The notes under the pieces are model-generated. The model was not told the DNA's origin. It did no database searches and worked only from the letters and a program-made list of their open reading frames with translations. From Candidatus Microgenomates bacterium (lineage in GTDB: Bacteria > Patescibacteriota > Microgenomatia > UBA1406 > HO2-37-13b), in contig JANWIV010000004.1 in assembly GCA_025449735.1 (NCBI GenBank), positions 1 through 64,000 on the forward strand: a stretch of 64,000 nucleotides of DNA, written 5' to 3'. Shown here in pieces: positions 47,289 to 56,254 of this stretch (position 1 is its first letter; every line of letters starts with the position of its first letter). Position numbers and translations under genes: made by a program.

Positions 47289-48041
47289 TTATGAGGTTTT
47301 TTTAAATAACGTCATGTTGGTGGGCATTTTGGCATTTTGATAACAAAATTGCGCCATGTCACTGCTTGTTTCATCCCATTGGGTGACGAGGTCAAATCCA
47401 AATTTATTAAATAGGTCTAATTGATCATTTGTTGATAGAAAATTGTGTCGACCGAATTCATAGTCCTTCTTGCTATCAAATAAATTAACAATGACTTCTT
47501 CATTTATTGCATTGTTAATAATCCGAAAGCCATAAGGTTCGGAGTCGTGAAAGTATATAGCGTATACATCACCTTGTCGATCGACTCTTGAATAGTCTGG
47601 GTGATGAGAAATGCGATCAAAATCAAACAACGTCGCCAATAGGTAACCGCCTGGTTTTATCGCGGAATTGCAGCTAAAAATCAATTCCTCAAAATTTTTT
47701 GGGTCAACTCCTGAATTTAGAGAAAATCCTGTTGAAAACATCGTCATAAGATCAACGCTGTTAGCAAAAGGAAGATCAAAAAAATCAGCCTCGATGAAGC
47801 TTGATTGGGTCGAACTTCCCTGATGGATAGCCGATTCCAACATCGCAGGATCGATGTCAAGTCCGAATGTATTGGTGTAGCCTAAACTTCTAAAATAAGC
47901 CACCTGTTTGCCTTCACCAGCACCACAATCTAGAATGAAGCTATGTAGCGGTAAATTAGTTCTTCTCAATAACAAATTTATTTGCTGCTTAGTCGCTTCT
48001 TCGTATTGTTTGAGCCATTGATCATTTTCTGATTCAGTCAT
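47289..48041 (-). CDS. SAM-dependent methyltransferase
   Basis: FILDCGAGEGKQVAYFRSLGYTNTFGLDI. Confidence 0.85.
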   Translation of the reverse strand: MTESENDQWLKQYEEATKQQINLLLRRTNLPLHSFILDCGAGEGKQVAYFRSLGYTNTFGLDIDPAMLESAIHQGSSTQSSFIEADFFDLPFANSVDLMTMFSTGFSLNSGVDPKNFEELIFSCNSAIKPGGYLLATLFDFDRISHHPDYSRVDRQGDVYAIYFHDSEPYGFRIINNAINEEVIVNLFDSKKDYEFGRHNFLSTNDQLDLFNKFGFDLVTQWDETSSDMAQFCYQNAKMPTNMTLFKKTS

Positions 48042-48056
48042 TAATTAGAATTATAC

Positions 48057-48078
48057 TACAGTAGCAATCAATACTGTA
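48057..48078. promoter_or_regulatory. inverted-repeat operator-like site between divergent genes
   Basis: TACAGTA-N8-TACTGTA. Confidence 0.35.
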
Positions 48079-48108
48079 CTTCGATGAAACTAATTATTCT
48101 TATAGATA

Positions 48109-48170
48109 CCGCAGGTGTCATACTCAAACCACCCCGGGGGTGGTTTGGCTTTGAACCTACGGTTTTTTAT
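48109..48170 (+). terminator. hairpin plus T-tract in the leader of the SAM-hydroxide adenosyltransferase gene (attenuator-like)
   Basis: ACCGCAGGT..CAAACCACCCCGGGGGTGGTTTG..ACCTACGGTTTTTT. Confidence 0.5.
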
Positions 48171-48225
48171 ATTTGTTTTTATATTTGATAATTGCTTAAT
48201 TGTTTTATATGATTATTGCTTCGAT

Positions 48226-49050
48226 ATGAAAAAACTAATTGTCATTGCTGATTATTGTTCCGACACCTTGGTGACGCAGGAGTTGCGAAGCGCTATTGAG
48301 GGCTATTTAAAAGACCCTAGTGGTGTCAATTTGTCATTTGTTGCCTCGTTTCCATCAACTATTCATACCGCCTATCTATTGAATCAGGTGATAACGACTG
48401 AGGAGAGATATGGTCGACCTCACGAGACAGTCATTTTTGTCAACACCGATCCTCGGCTCGAAAGGCATGAAAAAGCCGATCATGCTGAAGGATCTCGTGG
48501 CTTGATAATTAAATTGAAAAGTGGGCTTATTGTCACCGGTCCTAATGCGGGATATTGTTTCTCGTTAATTATCGACAAAATTGAGCGGATTTACACCTAT
48601 TCTGGACTGGAGAAAGGCAGCCAATTTCGTTCGCGAGATAATTATCCACCTTTGCTTGCTAATTTGATGGATTATTTGGAGGAGGACCTTGATTTACAAG
48701 AAGCTTCAGAAAGTCTTATTCCAAACTATAGTAAGCATCATGTTGGGCACATTGATAACTATGGCAACTTAAAAACCACCATTGCTCAATCTCAACTCAA
48801 GGGTAAATTTGAATATGGTGATAATATTGAGATAACCATTTCTGGGGCGAGGCAGAATGCAAAATATGTCGACAATCTATTCGGTGGCTCTGTTGGTGAG
48901 CTCGTAATATATCCTGGTTCCTCAGGAAACCCTGAGGATCGTTTTCTTGAGATTTCTGCCTGGAGTCACTTTGGTAATGATGAGCTGGAGTCAAAGACTG
49001 GTCGCGATTTTTTCCCAAATATAGCGCCTGGTCAAGAAATTACTATTTGA
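48226..49050 (+). CDS. SAM hydroxide adenosyltransferase (DUF62 family)
   Basis: FVNTDPRLER, ITGPNAGYCF-like VTGPNAGYCFSL, HVGHIDNYGNLKTTI. Confidence 0.82.
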   Translation: MKKLIVIADYCSDTLVTQELRSAIEGYLKDPSGVNLSFVASFPSTIHTAYLLNQVITTEERYGRPHETVIFVNTDPRLERHEKADHAEGSRGLIIKLKSGLIVTGPNAGYCFSLIIDKIERIYTYSGLEKGSQFRSRDNYPPLLANLMDYLEEDLDLQEASESLIPNYSKHHVGHIDNYGNLKTTIAQSQLKGKFEYGDNIEITISGARQNAKYVDNLFGGSVGELVIYPGSSGNPEDRFLEISAWSHFGNDELESKTGRDFFPNIAPGQEITI

Positions 49051-49258
49051 GGTTGAAATCTTTCAAACACTTCCCAGATTCAAATGCGCGGCGATAACGA
49101 TCGTAAATGCTTTGGTTGATAGCTTTGAAAGTATCTAACTTTGCATGCAAATCACTTGCTGCAATAGTTTGTATTGAATTTTCGAATAAACAATAATCAT
49201 TATCTTCACGGCTTCTTCGAAGTTGACAGCTTTCAATTTTGCACTCTGGATTAGACAT
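49043..49258 (-). CDS. hypothetical protein
   Basis: 71 aa ORF. Confidence 0.45.
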   Translation of the reverse strand: MSNPECKIESCQLRRSREDNDYCLFENSIQTIAASDLHAKLDTFKAINQSIYDRYRRAFESGKCLKDFNLK

Positions 49259-49529
49259 AATAATTTAATAAGCTCAGAGTTCTTTTCCCGTGGGCGTTTT
49301 GACAATATGGATGTGGTGGCCATCAACGAAAAGCGCTGATTAAGACCCTTTTTTAAGAGAAATTTGTTTTTATTTATACTCAAGGTTTCTCTTGAGTCTC
49401 TATTAATTATTAATTTTTGCTATGCATCTTGTAAGCCCTCCAATTCTTCCCATTTGCCTTAGCATATTATTGCTGCGGCTCATGGAGCGAATTTTGGTGG
49501 GCTATTTTTTTGCTTCGCAAAAAAAATAG

Positions 49530-51186
49530 AAAGGAGGTGATTCACCGACTCCTTCCAGAACCGGTACCTTGTTACGACTTAGCCCCCATCGCCGACCTTA
49601 CCCTCTCCTGATATAATCGGGATTCGGGTACTGACGACTTTGTTGGCTTGACGGGCAGTGTGTGCAAGAGACAAGAACGTATTCACCGCGGTATAGCTGA
49701 CCCGCGATTACTACTAATTCCGCGTTCATGAGGGCGAGTTTCAGCCCTCAATCCCCACTGAGAACTGGTTTTTGAGATTGGCTTGACGTTACCGTTTTGC
49801 AACCCTTTGTCCAGCTCATTGTAGCATGTGTGTAGCCCAAGGTATAAGCGCCATGCTGACTTGACGTCTGCTCCTCCTTCCTCCCCGACGTATGTCAGGG
49901 CAGTCCCTCGAGACACTTGTAACTCAAGGTAGAGGTTGCGTTCGTTGTCCCACTTAAGGGCACTCCTCACGGAACGAACTGACGACAGCCATGCAGCAGC
50001 TGTCTTATTGTCAATAAATAAATACTGAAAATTATATTTCTATAACGGTCAAAAAGATGTCAAACCTTGGTGAGGTTTTTCGTTTTGTATCGAATTAAAC
50101 CACATGCTCCACTAGTTGTGTGTCTCCCCGCCAATTCCTTTGAGTTTCAACCTTGCGATCGTAATCCCCAGGCGGCTCGCTTAACGCGTTTGCTTCGCCA
50201 CACCTCCACCAAAAAGGAGAAGATGCAACCAGCGAGCATTGTTTACAGCTAGGACTACCCGGGTCTCTAATCCGGTTCGCTCCCCTAGCTTTCGTTTCTC
50301 AGCGTCAGTTATCTTCCAGAAATCTGCCTTCGCCATTGGTGTTCTTGATGGTATCAACGCATTTCACTACTCCTCCATCAATTCCGATTTCCCTAAAGAA
50401 AACTCAATTCCGCCAGTTTCCTGCCCCTTCTCTCGCGTGAGGCGAGATCTTTAAAGCAAGACTTGGCGGAACGCCTACAAACTCTTTACGCCTAGTCACA
50501 CCGGATAACGCTTGTGGCCCTCGTATTACCGACGCTTCTGGCACGAAGTTAGCGGCCACTTTCTTGAGAGGTACCGTCAATCCGACAATTGCCGGACTTC
50601 TTCCCTCTCCACAGTAGTTTACACTAAATAATAGCGTCTTCCTACACGCGGTGTCGCGTGGTCAGGCTTTCGCCCATTGCCAACGATTCCTGATTGCTGC
50701 CGCCCGTAGGCGTGGAGCCCGTGTCTCAGTGCTCCTCTGGCTGACCACCCTTATTAAAGTCAGCTAACCGTCATAGGCTTGGTAGGCTTTTACCCTACCA
50801 ACTACCTGATGGTACGCAGGCCCCTCCCAAAACGAGCAGTTAAGCCCTTTACCCTTGCGGGACTATGGAGTATTACCCCCGATTTCTCGGAGCTATCCTC
50901 TATTTTGGGGTAGGTTCCTACGCGTTACTCAGCCGTCTGCCGCTACACTCGTGCAAAGCACGAGAACCTCCAAGAGACAAGATACAACTCACAAGTAACA
51001 AACAAATTTCAACTAACAACTTACAAATAATTAGTTTGTAGATTGAATATTGGTTATTGTTTGTATCTTGGTTATTGTTCTTGTTACTTGAATGTCCTTG
51101 TGCTTCGCAAAAGCGACGCTCGACTTGCATATCTTAAGCACACCGCTAGCGTTCATCCTGAGCCAGGATCAAACTCTTAAAAAAAT
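49530..51186 (-). rRNA. rrs: 16S ribosomal RNA with extended helix 6
   Basis: 5' AGAGTTTGATCCTGGCTCAGGATGAACGCT; 3' GGTGAATCACCTCCTTT; about 1.66 kb. Confidence 0.97.
50972..51095. repeat. A/T-rich inverted repeat forming the helix-6 extension of 16S rRNA
   Basis: CAAGTAACAAGAACAATAACCAAGATACAAACAATAACC...TTGTTTGTTACTTG...TTGTATCTTG; same family as 29806-29911. Confidence 0.85.
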
Positions 51187-51295
51187 TGAAGTATTAGAAT
51201 ACTTCGCAGGGAATTCCAACATTTCGGTTTTAAGGCCGAAAGTCAGAATATGCATTCATCTTCTGATTTTTAGTCCAGAATAAAAATGCTATTAA

Positions 51296-51335
51296 CCCGT
51301 TCAAATTTCGAGCCTAAGCCTGAAATTTGTTCGGG
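51296..51335. repeat. palindrome CCCGTTCAAATTTCG...TGAAATTTGTTCGGG upstream of 16S
   Basis: same family as 47163-47197. Confidence 0.7.
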
Positions 51336-51505
51336 TAAACCACCACATCCTTATTGTCAAAGAGCGTGTGAACAAAAAATTATCAAAAATGTGTATTAGG
51401 GAGGCAGGATAATGAAGAGGTTACACAACTTGCAGAGCTCTTCAAGCTGACACCCGACGATGCATCATATTTGTTACGGTATTATAAAGGGAGTTGACAC
51501 TAAAA

Positions 51506-52582
51506 TCAAGAAGCGGATTTTATCTCAATACGAGTTAGATCCTCCGTGCTACTCATAAGTTTAGCTAGACCCCTGATAGTCGCATCTTGAGGCACATTGG
51601 CTTTAATGATCGGCAGTTTCGTCTCACGAGTAATATAGGCGTCAAGACCAGGAATATTGGCCAAGTCCCCAGTCAGCACTGCGCCGCGTCTCACTAAGCC
51701 ATCAACAATCTCTGGCGGAATGGTTTCGAGAAGCTCCTTAACACCATCTATAATTTGATTAATGACGCTAACCAAGGCTTCTTGAACATCGCTTGATGTC
51801 ACCCTAGCTGATTTGGGTAAGCCAGTTTCAAGAGATTTTCCCCTGACGGTGAGTACCTTCTTTTCACCATCAAAGCTCAAGAGCTCTTCTTTGATGTGTT
51901 CGGCAGTGACGTCGCCGATAATAATTCCATATTTAAGATGAAGATAATTCTTAAGGATTCTATCCATATGCAGTCCACCTAGATTAAGACTTTTTGAGCC
52001 GACTATGCCCCCCATAATAATTACTGCCATTTCAACCATACCGGCACCAAAATCAAGGACAAAAGTGGGATCCTTTGAAAATATTGGTTGATCGGCGCCA
52101 TAGGCGGCGGCCAAGGGTTTTTCAAACAGTCGGACGTTTGCAAATAAAGCCCGCTCTAATACCTCCTGGGTAGCCCGTGATTCAACCTCGGTTGACGAGA
52201 CAGGCACTGCAGTATAAGCCTCAAAAATAGGGCGAAGGAAGATGATGTTTTGATAATAAGGCAAGACACTTTTCTGAACCAACTTATTCATCAGGTAGAC
52301 GCCAGCATCAAAATCAGAAATTATCCCCTGTTCAATCGGGCGAATCACATCTATAAAATTGGGCGACTTACCAAAAATTTCCTTAGCTTCCTTGCCATGG
52401 AATAAATATTCTTTGCTTCTGGTACTGTACCCCACATAGGCGGGTTCTCGGAGCACTATCCCCTTCTTATTTATAGCGATTCTAGCCATACTGGTGCCAA
52501 AATCGATCGCGACTTTTTCTTTTCGCATTAGCATGCCCGCGAAGCTATAAATTTTTGGTACAATTTCTTTTAGATTACGCAT
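51506..52582 (-). CDS. mreB: rod shape-determining protein MreB
   Basis: VAIDFGTSMARIAI, FLRPIFEAYTAVPVSSTEVESRAT, LDFGAGMVEMAVI. Confidence 0.92.
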   Translation of the reverse strand: MRNLKEIVPKIYSFAGMLMRKEKVAIDFGTSMARIAINKKGIVLREPAYVGYSTRSKEYLFHGKEAKEIFGKSPNFIDVIRPIEQGIISDFDAGVYLMNKLVQKSVLPYYQNIIFLRPIFEAYTAVPVSSTEVESRATQEVLERALFANVRLFEKPLAAAYGADQPIFSKDPTFVLDFGAGMVEMAVIIMGGIVGSKSLNLGGLHMDRILKNYLHLKYGIIIGDVTAEHIKEELLSFDGEKKVLTVRGKSLETGLPKSARVTSSDVQEALVSVINQIIDGVKELLETIPPEIVDGLVRRGAVLTGDLANIPGLDAYITRETKLPIIKANVPQDATIRGLAKLMSSTEDLTRIEIKSAS

Positions 52583-52588
52583 AAATCA

Positions 52589-54721
52589 ATGATTTTGAAA
52601 CAATTGAAATCTCACATAATAACCGGTCGTCTCATCGAGCAACTTTATTTGCTAATCTTTTTACTGACTCCTTTGCTAATGTTCCATAAAACAAGCGAGC
52701 TTTTTGAGTTTAATAAAATGCTTTTTATTTATACGATCTCTCTTTTAATACTTGTTGCCTGGATTCTTCGAGCCAGCTATACAGGCTCCATTATAGTACA
52801 AAGGACAGTTTTTAATCGGGCCTTTTTTCTATTACTGTTGTGGACTTTGGTATCCACTTTTACCTCAATTGATCCTCACACTTCCCTTTATGGTTATTAC
52901 GGTCGATTTAATGGTGGCTTATTATCGGGCTTCGCCTATTCAATTCTTTTTTTTGGCTTTGTCTCAAATTTAACAAAGGATCAGGCAGTAAGAACCTCCT
53001 TAAAAATATTCCATGTGACATTTATAACGAGCGTAATTGTAATAATTTGGGGCCTTTTTGGTTTTATCGGTTACGACCTCTCCTGCCTAATATTTACCGG
53101 AAGCTTAAATAATAATTGTTGGACTGCTGAGTTTCTTCCTTCGGTCAGAATGTTTTCGACGCTTGGGCAACCCAATTGGTTAGCGGCATACCTTTCTGTC
53201 TCGATGTTGATCGTTACTGGCTTATTCATGACCAGTCGAGTAAAAAAAGAAACATGGCATTTTTGGAGTCACCGGGTCTATGGCCTATTAAGTCTATTTC
53301 TTTTCTCGGGAGTATTATTGACTCGATCCCGCTCAGGATTACTAGCGACTGGCGTCGCTCTTGCCATTGGCATGTTGACTGCTTGGCGATATCGTAGGCA
53401 AACTTTAAAAGAAGATAGCACGAAAATTTTCTTTATGGTGTTATTTCTCTTAGTGATTTTTTTAAGAACTGGTAGTAATCAGATTGATCGTTTGCTTTCA
53501 CCTCCTAGACCGCATAAGGCTATTCCTCAACAAAACCTATCAATTGAGGCGCCTACTGAATCATTTCAAATTCGTAAAATTGTCTGGAAAGGGGCACTTG
53601 ATATTGGTAAAAAACATCCCATCTTTGGAACTGGTCCAGAAACATTTGGTTATGCTTACTTTACTAGTCGACCAATAGAACATAATAATACCAGCGAATG
53701 GGATTTTCTTTATAACAAGGCGCATAATGAATATCTAAACACTCTTGCCACAATGGGGATAACAGGACTACTGATCTACATTTTTTTCATTGTTAATATT
53801 CTTATTTGGGCAGTACGAATAATTGGTCACAAGCATGGCGATGACCGAATTTTTTTCACATTTTTAATAAGTGCTTGGTGCAGTATCTTGATTTCCAACT
53901 TTTTCGGTTTTTCAACCTCAGTTACCTCCTTATATTTTTATTTACTACCCGCTTTTATGATCGCGTTTACTGGCAAACAAAAGTTTACGGAAAAAAGTAT
54001 TAAGAATCTTAAGCTATGGCGACTTCTTGGAATATTTATTTTGATATTCGGTGCTATTTTCTTATTAAAATATTTTCTGGCTGATCTGGCATATGCTCGT
54101 GCTGATAGCTTAATAAAGTCAAATAAGATAAATGAAGCTCGAATTGAGCTAGAGAATGCCTTAAAATTAAAACAGGAGCATATTTATGAAGATAGACTTT
54201 CTCAGGTCATTGCACAGGAGGCTTTTACGTTGTCTCTGTCAGGCGACAAAAATTATCAAGATCTAATATCAGATTTAATTACTCAATCAGAACTACATAA
54301 TGAGAAAAGTATCAGTAGTAGCAAAAAGAATGTGCTTTATTTGAAAACGAAAGCGCGAAATAATTATATTTTCTATCAAATTGATAAAGACTCATCACAC
54401 CTTATTTTAGCTATTTCGACTTTGGATGAAGCAAAAAAATTATCTCCCACCGATCCCAAAATTCCTTATACGATGGCTCTTTTTTACTCGACTTTATATG
54501 AAGCTCCAGGGGTCGACAAAGCTAAATATGCTGAAGCGTCGCTAAGGTCAATCGATGCCGCGATTAAACTAAAGCCAAATTATAAAGAGGCTTATGTGCT
54601 GAAGAGCAATTTATACGCTAAATTTAAGCAAAAAGATAAAGCCCGCCAAGTTTTGATGGATTATCTTGAGATAGTAGATCCAAATGATACTGAGATTAAA
54701 GAAGCGGCAAATGAATTATAA
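52589..54721 (+). CDS. O-antigen ligase-like membrane protein with TPR C-terminus
   Basis: multi-TM, TRSRSGLLATGVAL, HNEYLNTLATMGITGLLIY; TPR-like helices. Confidence 0.85.
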   Translation: MILKQLKSHIITGRLIEQLYLLIFLLTPLLMFHKTSELFEFNKMLFIYTISLLILVAWILRASYTGSIIVQRTVFNRAFFLLLLWTLVSTFTSIDPHTSLYGYYGRFNGGLLSGFAYSILFFGFVSNLTKDQAVRTSLKIFHVTFITSVIVIIWGLFGFIGYDLSCLIFTGSLNNNCWTAEFLPSVRMFSTLGQPNWLAAYLSVSMLIVTGLFMTSRVKKETWHFWSHRVYGLLSLFLFSGVLLTRSRSGLLATGVALAIGMLTAWRYRRQTLKEDSTKIFFMVLFLLVIFLRTGSNQIDRLLSPPRPHKAIPQQNLSIEAPTESFQIRKIVWKGALDIGKKHPIFGTGPETFGYAYFTSRPIEHNNTSEWDFLYNKAHNEYLNTLATMGITGLLIYIFFIVNILIWAVRIIGHKHGDDRIFFTFLISAWCSILISNFFGFSTSVTSLYFYLLPAFMIAFTGKQKFTEKSIKNLKLWRLLGIFILIFGAIFLLKYFLADLAYARADSLIKSNKINEARIELENALKLKQEHIYEDRLSQVIAQEAFTLSLSGDKNYQDLISDLITQSELHNEKSISSSKKNVLYLKTKARNNYIFYQIDKDSSHLILAISTLDEAKKLSPTDPKIPYTMALFYSTLYEAPGVDKAKYAEASLRSIDAAIKLKPNYKEAYVLKSNLYAKFKQKDKARQVLMDYLEIVDPNDTEIKEAANEL

Positions 54722-54727
54722 TAAACT

Positions 54728-55633
54728 ATGATTTCAATCTTAATTCCCTTTCATAATGAGGAGGCCAATCTCCGACCCCTGGTTGAAGCAATAAAAAAAT
54801 CCTTGCCATTGACTAAATTTGAGTTAGTGCTTATTAATGATGGCTCTACTGATTCTTCTTATGCAATTGCTAAACAATTAACCCAAAAGAAACTAGGTTC
54901 GGTTACAATCAAACTGGTTAGTCGCGCCCTGCGACAGGGTAAAGGTCGAGCCCTGACGCAAGGATTCAAGATCTCAACTGGCACAATAATTATTTTTATG
55001 GATGCTGATCTTCAGGATGATCCGGAAGATTTAACAAAATTTGTTAAAAAAATTGAAAATGGACTCGATGTGGTTAATGGTTGGCGCAAGCACAGGCTCG
55101 ATGGGCAAGACAAGACTTTGCCATCCAAAATTGCCAACAAACTGATCTGGCGGGCGCTATTTGGTTCGAGCTTCCACGATATGAATTGTGGTTTTAAGGC
55201 TTTTAGGCGCGAGGTCCTCGAAGAGATTCCACTATATGGTGATAATTATCGTTTTCTGCCATATCTGGCGGAACAGAGAGGTTTTGAGGTTGGTGAGGTT
55301 ATTGTCAATCATCGTCCACGGACTTGGGGACGCTCTAAATACAATGCAGTGAGAATGCTATTTGGGTTGATTGACAGTCTGTCGACATATGTCATCGTTC
55401 GCTTTAGTGAAAAGCCACTCCATTTCTTTGCCCCGATTGGTGGTAGTATATTTATACTTGGTTTTATAATTGCCTCCAGATTATCATTTGAGTGGCTTTT
55501 TTTCAATTTGGTTTTATCAACACGACCGTTATTCTTAGTTTCCATCTTCTTGATGATTGTTGGGCTGCAAATTATAATGACAGGAATCTTAGCAGAAATA
55601 GTCGTTTATATGAATCTAAAAAATAATGAATAA
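54728..55633 (+). CDS. family 2 glycosyltransferase (DPM1-like)
   Basis: ISILIPFHNEEANLRPL..IIFMDADLQDDPEDL, C-terminal TMs. Confidence 0.93.
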   Translation: MISILIPFHNEEANLRPLVEAIKKSLPLTKFELVLINDGSTDSSYAIAKQLTQKKLGSVTIKLVSRALRQGKGRALTQGFKISTGTIIIFMDADLQDDPEDLTKFVKKIENGLDVVNGWRKHRLDGQDKTLPSKIANKLIWRALFGSSFHDMNCGFKAFRREVLEEIPLYGDNYRFLPYLAEQRGFEVGEVIVNHRPRTWGRSKYNAVRMLFGLIDSLSTYVIVRFSEKPLHFFAPIGGSIFILGFIIASRLSFEWLFFNLVLSTRPLFLVSIFLMIVGLQIIMTGILAEIVVYMNLKNNE

Positions 55634-56234
55634 AAGTAGTAACTTCGAAAAATATACCCGAAACAGCAAACTGAAAAATCACTGGGTCGGGCAATTTTTG
55701 AGTATTGTCAGCAATCTTTGCGTCGGCACTGAGGCTGAATCGGTTCTTGATGTCGGCTGTGGTGAAGGTTTTGTCGTTGAGTCGATCTTAGAAAAAAAAT
55801 CGCTCACTAGGATTGTTGGCATTGATATTTCTACTGAGGCGATTGAGGTTGCTCAAAAAATGAAGCTTGATGCCAGCTTTTTGGTTGGCTCTGCCTACGA
55901 GTTGCCATTTAAAGACAGCGAATTTGACATGGTTATTTGCACTGAAGTGCTTGAGCATTTAGAGAATCCCTTGGTAGCACTTAAAGAAGTCCACCGGGTA
56001 AGCAAAAAGTATGCCATTTTATCGGTTCCTAACGAGCCATTTTTTATGATGGGAAACTTAGCAGTTGGCAAGAACTGGAGTAGATTCGGCAATGATATTG
56101 AGCATATCAACCATTGGATCTGGTTTCTTTTTATGCGATTTGTTCAAAAAAACGGCTTCAGGGTGATCAAAAGAGTCATGCCTTTCCCCTACATTGCTTT
56201 TCCCTGGACAATTCTTTTGTGTGAAAAAAAATAA
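55626..56234 (+). CDS. SAM-dependent methyltransferase
   Basis: VLDVGCGEGFVVESIL...VICTEVLEHLENP. Confidence 0.9.
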   Translation: MNKSSNFEKYTRNSKLKNHWVGQFLSIVSNLCVGTEAESVLDVGCGEGFVVESILEKKSLTRIVGIDISTEAIEVAQKMKLDASFLVGSAYELPFKDSEFDMVICTEVLEHLENPLVALKEVHRVSKKYAILSVPNEPFFMMGNLAVGKNWSRFGNDIEHINHWIWFLFMRFVQKNGFRVIKRVMPFPYIAFPWTILLCEKK

Positions 56235-56254
56235 ACTGATTTATACTTAGCTCT

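Noticed and set aside
49683-51283. Small ORFs within 16S
   Set aside because: They are inside the rRNA gene and have no coding support.
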